This document shows, in pieces, positions 19,195-28,743 of a stretch of 64,000 nt of DNA. The stretch spans positions 1-64,000 of the forward strand of contig CAMTPH010000002.1 in the NCBI GenBank assembly GCA_947074345.1. Reading direction: 5' to 3'. Each line of letters starts with the position of its first letter. Position 1 is the first letter of the stretch. This DNA is from an uncultured Bacteroides sp. Lineage in GTDB: Bacteria > Bacteroidota > Bacteroidia > Bacteroidales > Bacteroidaceae. A model generated the notes under the pieces. The model worked only from the letters and a program-made list of their open reading frames with translations, was not told the DNA's origin and made no database searches. The position numbers were made by a program, and so were the translations under genes.

Positions 19195-22161
19195 TTAAAA
19201 GTTAATACTAAGACCTAAAGAGTAAGTTCTTGAGAGCGGATAGAAACGTTTATCGTCTATACCTAAATCTCCACTTACAACAGAACTGTTAATCATTGGC
19301 GACAAACCGGAATAACTTGTTATGGTCGCTAAGTTATTTACTGAGAAAGTAACTCGTAGACTCTTCAGATATTTCATCTTTCTACAATCCAGATTCCATC
19401 CTACAGTAACATAGTCGAAGTGTAAGTAGTCTCCTTTTTCCAACCAATAGTCTGTAACAGTTTGATCCATGATATTTCTGCTTGGTGCATCTTTCATCAC
19501 ATTATACGTTGGATATTGCTCCATATTCATATATGTAAGCGATGTACCATTATAAATCTTTTGACCAAACGCACCATTCATTTGCAATACAACATCAAAC
19601 TGTTTCCATTTGAAGTTGATATTGGCTCCTAAATAAGTCTTAGGCATAGCCTGACCTGCAATATATCTATCGGCACCATCTTCATAGTTGATACCATCTT
19701 TGCCATCTATATCTAATGTTTTGTAAACATAGCCACCTTTAGATGCATCATATTCCAAACCATCGCTCTTAGGGAGATAGAATACACCTACCGGTTGTCC
19801 CACTAATTGATAGATTATCTGATTAGCTCCACCAATGAAACCTGCACCATTCATACCACCTAAACTCATGTATTGAGTAGGAGTCAATTCTTGTCCCATG
19901 TAGTTGCCTGATAGCGATAATAGTTTATTTCTTTGGAAAGAGACATTGGCATTAATACTCAATTCCATATCTTTATTTCGAAGAGGAACTACACCAATAG
20001 CCAACTCTATACCCGTATTTCTCATCGAGCCTAAGTTTGCCAATAATCTATCGAAAGCAAATGGAGGTACAGAAACATTGTAAGTATAGAGCAAGTCATC
20101 TGTTTTAGAGTTGTAATAGTCAAAAACAAAAGTCAACCGTTCTTCAAAGAATCCTGCATCAATACCTATATCAAATGTCTTCTTGATTTCCCATTTCAAG
20201 TCGGGATTATAGTTTTGTACAATAGCCGGAACGATATAAGGAGTACCGTTAACAGTGGTACTTTTAAAAGGTTCGTATAGCAATAAAGAGTTATAAGAGC
20301 TAATGGCATCTTGATTACCAGCCCATCCATAACCAGCTCTCAGTTTCAAGTTACTTAAGAATGAGACATCTTTCAAGAAAGCCTCTTCTTTAAGTACCCA
20401 AGCAGCAGAAGCAGATGGGAAGAATGCCCATTTATTATTGCTACCAAATTTAGAAGAAGCATCACCGCGAGCATTCACGGTAAAGATGTATCGATCATCA
20501 TACGAGTAGTTGAAACGACCCATGAATGAAACCAAACTAGAGTTGTTGTAATAAGAGGTCATATCGCCCCATCGTAAGATAGCACCGGCCTTCATATTAT
20601 TATAACCAAAATCATCAGTCATAAAACCGGTAACAGTTTCTCCAAATCCCGTATTGATAAGTTTTTGAATTTCTCCTAATCCTAAGAAGTTAAGATAGTT
20701 TTTACCAATTGCCTTCTTGTAAGTAAGCATTAAGTTACCAAGCAATGCTTGCGATTTATTATCACCTCTATAAGCTTCGCCACGACTACCTTGCCCCGCT
20801 TTAATAGTCATTGGTATATATTTCTTGTTCTCCTTTACATTGTAGGTAAATGACCCGAATGCACTAACTTTCAAATCATTTGTGATAGAGTAAGTAATGC
20901 GCGCGTTGGTATTGATATAGGCATTAGACTCGCGGTCGTTGATTTCTAATCTACCTAACGGATTTTGCACTTCGTTTGCATTGGCGTTTTCATCCCATAA
21001 GCCTTCTGCATTTTTATGATTGGGAAATGTAGGGTTGTATGCAGCAGCCGAATAGAATGTTTTTTGATAATCATTCAAGTATTTATTTTGCTTTAACGAA
21101 GCAAATATGCCCACTTCAAGTTTCAACTTATTATTGAACATATTCTGCATGGCATCAAACTTGGCGGTATAGTTGCGCATCCAGTTATCTTTCACGATAC
21201 CTTTCTGATCAATCACCCCTACCGAAACACGATAGTTACCATCTTCATTACCATTTGAAAAAGAGATACGATGATTTTGAATATATCCTGTATGTTGCAG
21301 TTCTTTGATAAAGTTAGTACTCGCACCCATATCCAGGATATTGATACCTCTTTGTTGCGCAACACTTCTGTATTGAGCCGCACTAAGCATATCTAGGTTT
21401 CTATATACACTTTCTATACCGAAGCTACCATCATAGCTCAAGCTTTTCACACCGCTTTTACCCTTTACGGTAGTTACAACAATAACACCCGATGCACCAC
21501 GCGAACCATACTGAGCTGTTTCTGAAGCATCTTTCAATACAGTAAAGTTATCGATGTCGGCTGGAGAAATGGCATTTAACATGGCTAAGTCGGCAAATAC
21601 ACCGTCGATAATAACCAGTGGGTCATTACCACCAGTCAATGAAGTTGTACCACGAATACGAATGGAGTTAGAAGCAGTAGGGTCGCCACCAGTCTTTGCA
21701 ATGTTCACTCCTGCAACCTTGCCTTTCATAGCTGCTAGCGGATTGGCAACAACTCCAGAGTTCATCTCTTCGCGCCCCACTTTTTGAACAGCACCCGAGA
21801 TAGTTCGCTGGCTACCGGTAGCATAACCAATTACAACCACATCATCAATAACCTGAGAATCTTCTTGTAGTGTAATGTCAACAACAGGAGCAGCTTTAAC
21901 TTCCTGTGTTATATATCCTACATAACTAACAGAAATCATAGAACCTTCGGGAGCGCTTAGCGTGAAATTACCATCTAAATCGGTAATTGTGCCAACACTG
22001 CTACCTACTACCATTATATTAGCTCCGATGATAGGCTCACCATAAGCATCTTTTACATTTCCTTTTATAGAAATATCCTGGGCATATACACCCAACGACA
22101 AGAACATCCCCATCAGCAAGGGAAGTAACTTTACATATATCCTTAAATTTATCTGCTTCAT
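19195..22161 (-). CDS. SusC/RagA family TonB-linked outer membrane protein
   Basis: KGNVKDAYGEPIIGANIMVVGSSVGTITDLDGNFTL, DDVVVIGYATGSQRTISGAV, GGNDPLVIIDGV, DASETAQYGSRGASGVIVVTT; start moved to Met at 22161. Confidence 0.95.
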   Translation of the reverse strand: MKQINLRIYVKLLPLLMGMFLSLGVYAQDISIKGNVKDAYGEPIIGANIMVVGSSVGTITDLDGNFTLSAPEGSMISVSYVGYITQEVKAAPVVDITLQEDSQVIDDVVVIGYATGSQRTISGAVQKVGREEMNSGVVANPLAAMKGKVAGVNIAKTGGDPTASNSIRIRGTTSLTGGNDPLVIIDGVFADLAMLNAISPADIDNFTVLKDASETAQYGSRGASGVIVVTTVKGKSGVKSLSYDGSFGIESVYRNLDMLSAAQYRSVAQQRGINILDMGASTNFIKELQHTGYIQNHRISFSNGNEDGNYRVSVGVIDQKGIVKDNWMRNYTAKFDAMQNMFNNKLKLEVGIFASLKQNKYLNDYQKTFYSAAAYNPTFPNHKNAEGLWDENANANEVQNPLGRLEINDRESNAYINTNARITYSITNDLKVSAFGSFTYNVKENKKYIPMTIKAGQGSRGEAYRGDNKSQALLGNLMLTYKKAIGKNYLNFLGLGEIQKLINTGFGETVTGFMTDDFGYNNMKAGAILRWGDMTSYYNNSSLVSFMGRFNYSYDDRYIFTVNARGDASSKFGSNNKWAFFPSASAAWVLKEEAFLKDVSFLSNLKLRAGYGWAGNQDAISSYNSLLLYEPFKSTTVNGTPYIVPAIVQNYNPDLKWEIKKTFDIGIDAGFFEERLTFVFDYYNSKTDDLLYTYNVSVPPFAFDRLLANLGSMRNTGIELAIGVVPLRNKDMELSINANVSFQRNKLLSLSGNYMGQELTPTQYMSLGGMNGAGFIGGANQIIYQLVGQPVGVFYLPKSDGLEYDASKGGYVYKTLDIDGKDGINYEDGADRYIAGQAMPKTYLGANINFKWKQFDVVLQMNGAFGQKIYNGTSLTYMNMEQYPTYNVMKDAPSRNIMDQTVTDYWLEKGDYLHFDYVTVGWNLDCRKMKYLKSLRVTFSVNNLATITSYSGLSPMINSSVVSGDLGIDDKRFYPLSRTYSLGLSINF

Positions 22162-22314
22162 GCAATCGAATATTAAAGTTAACATTATTAATAATTCATT
22201 TCCAACCTATAGAAAACTGATGCAAAGGGGAAAAGTTCTTAATCGTACGGCAAAAATAGATTTATTAACACAAGGATAAAGACTCGGATTATTCAAAAAG
22301 CCTATAAGCAAATT

Positions 22315-22326
22315 GCAAACGTTTGC
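22315..22326. promoter_or_regulatory. Candidate LacI-family operator between divergent susC-like and lacI-like genes
   Basis: Perfect palindrome GCAAACGTTTGC with central CG, typical of LacI/GalR-family operators. Confidence 0.65.
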
Positions 22327-22420
22327 GCTTATATTCAAATTATATTATATTGCATAAAAAAGATATATTTCATTAATCGGTTATTTTTGTAAAATCGAAA
22401 CATACTTTTTAAAGTAGATA

Positions 22421-22452
22421 TTTGTTATGTCTCGATAATTCATATACCTTTG
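22421..22452 (+). promoter_or_regulatory. Candidate promoter of the LacI-family gene
   Basis: TTTG (22421-22424) - 20 nt - TACCTTTG (22445-22452). Confidence 0.6.
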
Positions 22453-22472
22453 ATTGAAACTATTTTATTACC

Positions 22473-23483
22473 ATGAGTAAACCGCAGATTACTATTAAAG
22501 ACATTGCACGCGAATTAGGTGTGTCTCCTTCTACCGTATCTAGGGCCTTGAAAAATAATCCTGACATTAGCGAAGAAACTAGAAAACTTATCCATCAATA
22601 TGCAAAAGAGCACAACTATAAACCCAATACTTTGGCTTTAAATCTGCGTACGAGCCGTTCAAACACGATTGGCGTTATTGTGCCACAATTGATTCATCAT
22701 TTTTTCTCTTGTGTGCTGAGTGGTATCGAAGAAGTTGCAGCCAAAGCAGGATATAATATATTGATAGCTCAAAGCAATGAGAAGTATGATCAAGAAGTAA
22801 AAAACATTCATGCCTTTCTTGGAGCACGAGTTTGCGGTGTTATTTCTTCGTTAGCTAAAGACACATCTAGCTACGAGCATTATCAAGAACTTATCGATAA
22901 CAATATACCCATTGTATTTTACGACCGTATTTGTCCGAACATCAACACCGGAAGAGTTGTTGTTGATGATTATGCAGGAGCTTTTGCAGCTGTTGAATAT
23001 ATGATTCAGACTGGTTGCAAACGAATATTCTTTTATAGCGCTGATTCTCATCTTGAAATCTCTAAAAACAGAAGAAATGGCTATTTAGATGCGATGCGCA
23101 AATATAAGATTCCGGTAGACGATAGCATGATTAAAATGTGTGATACGCGTGAACTTGCCATTGCCATAACGCCAGACATACTTGAAATGAAAGATAGACC
23201 CGATGGTTTTTTTGCTATCAACGATGAAACAGCTTCGGGCATTTTGTATGCATGCAAATTGATGGGGTTTCGTGTACCCGAGGAGATTTCTATTTGTGGA
23301 TTTACCGATGGAGCTATTGCTCAAAATACGGATCCAAAACTAACAACGGTAGAACAACATGGTGAAGAAGTTGGTAAATCGGCTATTCACCTTTTAATCG
23401 ATAAGATTGAAAATAGCGATGTAAGCAAAAATACCAATAAGATTGTTAGAACTAACTTAGTGGTAAGAGGAACTACTAAGTAA
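22473..23483 (+). CDS. LacI family transcriptional regulator
   Basis: ITIKDIARELGVSPSTVSRALKNNPDISEETR HTH; periplasmic-binding-like effector domain. Confidence 0.96.
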   Translation: MSKPQITIKDIARELGVSPSTVSRALKNNPDISEETRKLIHQYAKEHNYKPNTLALNLRTSRSNTIGVIVPQLIHHFFSCVLSGIEEVAAKAGYNILIAQSNEKYDQEVKNIHAFLGARVCGVISSLAKDTSSYEHYQELIDNNIPIVFYDRICPNINTGRVVVDDYAGAFAAVEYMIQTGCKRIFFYSADSHLEISKNRRNGYLDAMRKYKIPVDDSMIKMCDTRELAIAITPDILEMKDRPDGFFAINDETASGILYACKLMGFRVPEEISICGFTDGAIAQNTDPKLTTVEQHGEEVGKSAIHLLIDKIENSDVSKNTNKIVRTNLVVRGTTK

Positions 23484-23553
23484 GATAATATAAGTTACCT
23501 ATAAATGACTTTAAAGTAATATGATTGATAAAATAAAGATATGTAACCATAAA

Positions 23554-23636
23554 AACATCCCCATGTTGTTACACACAACACCCGGATGTTTTACACCACA
23601 ACATCCCCATGTTTTCATACACAACATCCGGATGTT
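23554..23636. repeat. Four-unit palindromic array, 23-bp period
   Basis: AACATCCCCATGTT (23554), AACACCCGGATGTT (23577), AACATCCCCATGTT (23600), AACATCCGGATGTT (23623); 9-nt spacers. Confidence 0.92.
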
Positions 23637-23777
23637 TTCACACATCAATCTACACAAATACCCTTTTAATTATTATCAATCAACATCTTACATCTAAAAA
23701 ACAACCATACCAAGATATAGGATAAAAGAAAGGAACTAATTAGAATCAAAAATTAAAACTATTAAATACTCAATATC

Positions 23778-25103
23778 ATGAAAAACAAACCCGATTTAAG
23801 TTTTTGGAAATTATGGAATATCAGTTTCGGCTTTTTTGGTGTACAGATTGCTTATGCACTACAAAGCGCAAATATCAGCCGTATTTTTGCGACTCTAGGA
23901 GCCGACCCACATAGTTTGAGCTATTTTTGGATACTTCCTCCACTTGCAGGCATCATTGTTCAACCCATTATTGGTTCTGCTAGCGACCGCACTTGGACAC
24001 GTTTTGGCCGTCGTATCCCTTATCTGTTTGTTGGATCATTGGTAGCAGTATTAGTAATGTGTTTGTTGCCCAATGCAGGTAGTTTTGGTATGGCAGTAGG
24101 TACAGCTATGACCTTTGGACTTATAGCGTTGATGTTTCTTGATACTTCTATAAACATGGCCATGCAACCATTTAAAATGTTGGTAGGCGATATGGTAAAC
24201 GAGAAACAAAAAGGATTGGCTTATTCTATTCAAAGTTTCTTATGCAATGCCGGCAGTCTAGTAGGCTATCTATTCCCTATCATCTTTACATGGATTGGTA
24301 TAAGCAATATAGCCGAAAAAGGCACTGTGCCTAATACGGTTATCTATTCGTTTTATATAGGTGCTGCAATCTTAATATTGTGTGTTATTTACACGGTAGC
24401 CAAGGTTAAAGAGATGCCTCCAAAAGAGTATGAAGAGTTTCATGGTATCACTGCCGACGAGAAGAAAGAGAAAAGCGATATATTCTCATTATTGAAACAT
24501 GCCCCTAAAGTATTCTGGACTGTAGGTTTGGTACAGTTCTTTAGCTGGGCTGCCTTTATGTATATGTGGACTTATACCAATGGTGCTATTGCCGATACTG
24601 TATGGAATACGCATGATACTCAAGCGGCAGGCTACCAAGAAGCCGGCAACTGGGTTGGTGTATTGTTTGCCGTACAAGCTATTGGTTCTGTATTGTGGGC
24701 CATTGCTTTGCCTCAATTCAAATCTCGCAAGTTTGCTTACTCACTTAGTCTTGTTTTAGGAGGTATCGGGTTTATATCAACATTCTTCTTCCACGATGAA
24801 TATATGTTATTTATCTCGTATGCTTTGATTGGTTGTGCATGGGCGGCTATGCTTGCAATGCCTTTCACTATCTTGACTAATTCAATATCTGGCAAAAATA
24901 TGGGCGCTTACCTAGGACTGTTTAATGGTACTATTTGTATTCCTCAAATTGCCGCTGCTCTTGTGGGTGGATTGTTGTTACACATTGTTGGTGGACGACA
25001 AATCAGCATGTTAGTATTGGCTGGTGTATTATTGATAATAGGTGCTTGTTGTGTAGTGTTCATCAAAGAAACTATTGCTCATCAAGACGAGAAGAAAGCC
25101 TAA
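23778..25103 (+). CDS. MFS transporter, SLC45/MalA-like (maltose/maltooligosaccharide candidate)
   Basis: WNISFGFFGVQIAYALQSANISRIFATLGADPHSL, PPLAGIIVQPIIGSASDRTWTRFGRRIPY. Confidence 0.88.
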   Translation: MKNKPDLSFWKLWNISFGFFGVQIAYALQSANISRIFATLGADPHSLSYFWILPPLAGIIVQPIIGSASDRTWTRFGRRIPYLFVGSLVAVLVMCLLPNAGSFGMAVGTAMTFGLIALMFLDTSINMAMQPFKMLVGDMVNEKQKGLAYSIQSFLCNAGSLVGYLFPIIFTWIGISNIAEKGTVPNTVIYSFYIGAAILILCVIYTVAKVKEMPPKEYEEFHGITADEKKEKSDIFSLLKHAPKVFWTVGLVQFFSWAAFMYMWTYTNGAIADTVWNTHDTQAAGYQEAGNWVGVLFAVQAIGSVLWAIALPQFKSRKFAYSLSLVLGGIGFISTFFFHDEYMLFISYALIGCAWAAMLAMPFTILTNSISGKNMGAYLGLFNGTICIPQIAAALVGGLLLHIVGGRQISMLVLAGVLLIIGACCVVFIKETIAHQDEKKA

Positions 25104-25125
25104 AAAACAAACCATAATCATATTA

Positions 25126-25161
25126 AATAATGCATTACTTCTTAGTAATGCATTATTTTTT
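25126..25161 (+). terminator. Hairpin terminator after MFS gene
   Basis: AATAATGCATTACT tctt AGTAATGCATTATTTTTT. Confidence 0.75.
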
Positions 25162-25201
25162 GTACCTTACACCACTGTAATCTTATTCAACACAAGGACT
25201 T

Positions 25202-27508
25202 ATGAAAAGGTATATCAAAGCTAACGAATGGAGTATAATAGAAGATGAATTTCATGCAACACAATTAAGAGCATCCGAAAGTATTTTCAGTCTTGGAAAT
25301 GGCCGCTTTGGGCAACGCGGATTCTTTGAAGAGACATACAGTAGCGACAGTTTACAAGGATCGTATGTAGCAGGAGTTAGCTTCCAAGATAGAACTAAAG
25401 TTGGTTGGTGGAAGAATGGTTACCCCCATTATTTCTCTAGAATACCCAATGCGCCCAACTGGAGTGGCATATATGTAAGGCTTATTGACGAAGAGGTTGA
25501 TTTGGCAGTGTGGGATCTAAAACAGTTTACACGTAGTCTTGACATGAAGACTGGCATTTCATACCGCGAGTTTGAAGTTACTTCGCCTAAAGGACATAAA
25601 CTCAAAATTCACGTTGAACATATCAATAGCATGGATAATCAAAATATCTGTGCTATCAAGTATAGTGTCACTTCTATTAACTATGAAGGAAAAATATCAC
25701 TTGTACCTTATCTTAATAGCGATGTAGCTCACGAGAGCGCTAACTTCAATGATAAAATGTGGGACACGCTACGTGCTGAGACCAATCATGAATATGCATA
25801 TATTTGGGTACAAACAAAAAAGAGAGATACACAGATATGTTGTGCCATGACATATCATTTCTATAAGAATAGCAAAGAGGTAACAACTAGTCCTATTAAA
25901 ATAGAAAAGGAAAAGTTAACCGGGTTTAGTGTTGGAGCAGATGTTAAACCCGATGAGCGTGTTACACTTATTAAATATGTTGCTATTGTATCGTCGTTGT
26001 ATTGCGATAAATATAATATTGTAGAGGAAACTATTCACCAAAGCAAAAATGCTAAGAAACTTGGTTGGACTTCTTTGATTGAAGCTCATAGTCTTAAATG
26101 GGATGAGATATGGAATGCCAGCGATGTAGTGATAGAAGGTGATCTAGAAGCGCAACAAGGAATACGTTATAACATATTTCAATTAAACCAAAGTTATCGT
26201 GGCGATGATCCGCGCTTAAATATCGGTCCTAAAGGATTTACAGGAGAGAAATATGGTGGAAATACTCAATGGAATACAGAGCTTTGCTGTGTACCTTTTT
26301 TCTTACTATCAACATCAGATGATACAGCAAAAAATCTTTTATTATATCGCTACAATCAATTGCCAAAAGCAATAGATAATGCAAAGAAATTAGGATTTAA
26401 GGATGGTGCTGCTCTCTACCCTATGGTAACATTTTATGGTGAAGAGTGTCATAACGAATGGGAAATAACATTCGAAGAAATTCACCGTAACAATATCATT
26501 GTATATGCTATTATGCAATACATAACAATGACAGGCGATGAGCGCTTTCTTGCAGATTATGGATTGGAAATGATGATTGCTATTTGTCGCTTTTGGAGCC
26601 AACGTATTTCTTTTTCTACTCCTAAACAAAAGTATGTGATTCTTGGTGTTACAGGTCCAAACGAATATGAGAACAATGTTGACAACAACTGGTACACCAA
26701 CTATTCATGTATCGAAACATTGAAATCTACAATCAATGCTATTGATGAGGTATCAAACAAATTTCCTGATGTATACAAAAAGATAAGTGATAAAACACAG
26801 TTCAATTATCAAGAGACAGAACTGTGGCGTAAGATGATTAAAGAAATATATCTTCCAGAAGATGATAAGCTGAATATATTTGTACAACACGATGGCTACT
26901 TAGACAAAGAGCTTAAGACAGTAGATGATATTCCTAAAGAAGAAAGACCTATCAATCAACATTGGTCTTGGGATAGGATATTGCGTTCATGTTATATAAA
27001 GCAAAGCGATGTACTATTAGGAATCTATCTCTTTTATCCCAATTTTGAGTTCGAGAAAATAAAAAGTAACTTTAATTTCTATGAATCGCGTACTCTTCAT
27101 GAGTCGTCATTATCACCTTATATACATTCAATATTAGCAGCACGTATTGGAGATGTAAACAAAGCATACAGATTATTCTTGCATGCCACACGTTTAGATT
27201 TAGATGATTATAACAACGAACTTCAAACAGGTCTTCATATAACAAGTATGCCCGGTAGTTGGTTAGCCATCGTTCAGGGATTTGCCGGAATGCAAATCAT
27301 TGAAAACAACTTATGTTTTAACCCAATTATACCAAATGAGTGGAAAAGTTATTCTTTTAAATTAAACTACAGAAAAAGAAATTTAAGAATTAACATCAAA
27401 AAAAATGAAGTTCAAATAGAACTATTCGAAGGTAAAGATTTGAACATAAGAGTTTATAAATCTGTTTATTCAGTAAGCAAAAGTAAAATATTAAGCATTC
27501 AAATTTAA
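25202..27508 (+). CDS. GH65 glycoside phosphorylase (maltose phosphorylase-like)
   Basis: RASESIFSLGNGRFGQRGFFEE, ECHNEWEITFEEIHRNN, GVTGPNEYENNVDNNWYTNY, GLHITSMPGSWLAIVQGFAG. Confidence 0.9.
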   Translation: MKRYIKANEWSIIEDEFHATQLRASESIFSLGNGRFGQRGFFEETYSSDSLQGSYVAGVSFQDRTKVGWWKNGYPHYFSRIPNAPNWSGIYVRLIDEEVDLAVWDLKQFTRSLDMKTGISYREFEVTSPKGHKLKIHVEHINSMDNQNICAIKYSVTSINYEGKISLVPYLNSDVAHESANFNDKMWDTLRAETNHEYAYIWVQTKKRDTQICCAMTYHFYKNSKEVTTSPIKIEKEKLTGFSVGADVKPDERVTLIKYVAIVSSLYCDKYNIVEETIHQSKNAKKLGWTSLIEAHSLKWDEIWNASDVVIEGDLEAQQGIRYNIFQLNQSYRGDDPRLNIGPKGFTGEKYGGNTQWNTELCCVPFFLLSTSDDTAKNLLLYRYNQLPKAIDNAKKLGFKDGAALYPMVTFYGEECHNEWEITFEEIHRNNIIVYAIMQYITMTGDERFLADYGLEMMIAICRFWSQRISFSTPKQKYVILGVTGPNEYENNVDNNWYTNYSCIETLKSTINAIDEVSNKFPDVYKKISDKTQFNYQETELWRKMIKEIYLPEDDKLNIFVQHDGYLDKELKTVDDIPKEERPINQHWSWDRILRSCYIKQSDVLLGIYLFYPNFEFEKIKSNFNFYESRTLHESSLSPYIHSILAARIGDVNKAYRLFLHATRLDLDDYNNELQTGLHITSMPGSWLAIVQGFAGMQIIENNLCFNPIIPNEWKSYSFKLNYRKRNLRINIKKNEVQIELFEGKDLNIRVYKSVYSVSKSKILSIQI

Positions 27509-27618
27509 TATTAGTTAATTTTATCATAACATAATATTCACTTATTACTTATTAAATTATAGTATTTATACTTTTGCTGTTTATTAATATAAACAAACGA
27601 TTTGTAATCAATAAAAGT

Positions 27619-28671
27619 ATGAAGAAAAATTTAGCAATCATGTTTACAGTTGCTTTAATGTTTGCTGCTTGTGGGCAAAAGAAAAAAGAGGCACCTGATT
27701 TTATTCGTCCCGTTAAAACAGCTATTGTAGAATCTAGCACTGAAATCAATAAAGATTTTTCGGGAATTGTAGAAGCTGTTGAATATGTAAAACTAGCCTT
27801 TAGGGTAAATGGACAAATTATTGATTTTCCTGTTATCGAAGGACAAAAGGTAAAGAAAGGACAATTAATTGCTGCAATAGATCCTAGAGATATAGCACTT
27901 CAATATGCTGCTGATAAATCTGCATATGAAACTGCTGCTGCACAATTAGAACGTAACAAAAGACTTCTTGAAAGACAAGCAGTATCAGTACAAGATTACG
28001 AGATTAGTGTTGCCAACTATCAAAAAGCTAAATCGGCTTTCGAGTTATCTACAAACAACATGAATGACACAAGATTGCTTGCTCCATTCGATGGTTCTAT
28101 CGAGAAAAGAATTGCAGAAAACTACCAAAGAGTAAATGCCGGAGAAGGTATTGTTCAATTAGTAAACACTAATAAATTACGCATCAAATTTACTATCCCT
28201 GATGCATATATTTATTTATTAAGTGCGAAAGATCAAAAGTTCATGGTAGAATTTGACACTTACAAAGGTCAAGTATTTAATGCTGTACTAGAAGAATATC
28301 TTGATATGTCTGCTGACGGTACAGGTATCCCTGTTAGTATAGTTATTGACGATCCTGCATTCGAAAAAATTAAGTATGATGTAAAACCAGGCTTCACTTG
28401 CAGTATTCATTTTTCTGCTAATGTAGGTTCATTTATCGAAGAATCGATGACTGTTGTACCACTTAGTGCTATATTCTGCGAAAGCGAAGGTTCACAATTG
28501 TATGTATGGATACTAAATGGCAATAAAGTAGAACGCCGTAAAGTAAATGTATTGACCCCAACCGGAAATTCGAGTGCTTATGTTACACATGGTTTAAAAC
28601 CAGGTGAGAAAGTAGTCGTTGCTGGAGTTTATCAAATTGTAGAAGGCGAAACTGTGAAAGAGCTTAATTGA
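27619..28671 (+). CDS. RND efflux periplasmic adaptor (membrane fusion protein), lipoprotein
   Basis: MKKNLAIMFTVALMFAACGQ lipobox; IAAIDPRDIALQYAADKSAYETAAAQLERNKRLLERQAVS; LLAPFDGSIEKR. Start moved to 27619. Confidence 0.92.
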   Translation: MKKNLAIMFTVALMFAACGQKKKEAPDFIRPVKTAIVESSTEINKDFSGIVEAVEYVKLAFRVNGQIIDFPVIEGQKVKKGQLIAAIDPRDIALQYAADKSAYETAAAQLERNKRLLERQAVSVQDYEISVANYQKAKSAFELSTNNMNDTRLLAPFDGSIEKRIAENYQRVNAGEGIVQLVNTNKLRIKFTIPDAYIYLLSAKDQKFMVEFDTYKGQVFNAVLEEYLDMSADGTGIPVSIVIDDPAFEKIKYDVKPGFTCSIHFSANVGSFIEESMTVVPLSAIFCESEGSQLYVWILNGNKVERRKVNVLTPTGNSSAYVTHGLKPGEKVVVAGVYQIVEGETVKELN

Positions 28672-28743
28672 TAAAACTATAAAAACGTGTATTTACACTT
28701 ATTTTTAATTCTATAGGTCTATACATTATATTAAAATACAATT

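Noticed and set aside
23554-23636. Possible CRISPR array
   Set aside because: Units are palindromic 14-mers with similar 9-nt spacers and only four copies; no cas genes in the window.
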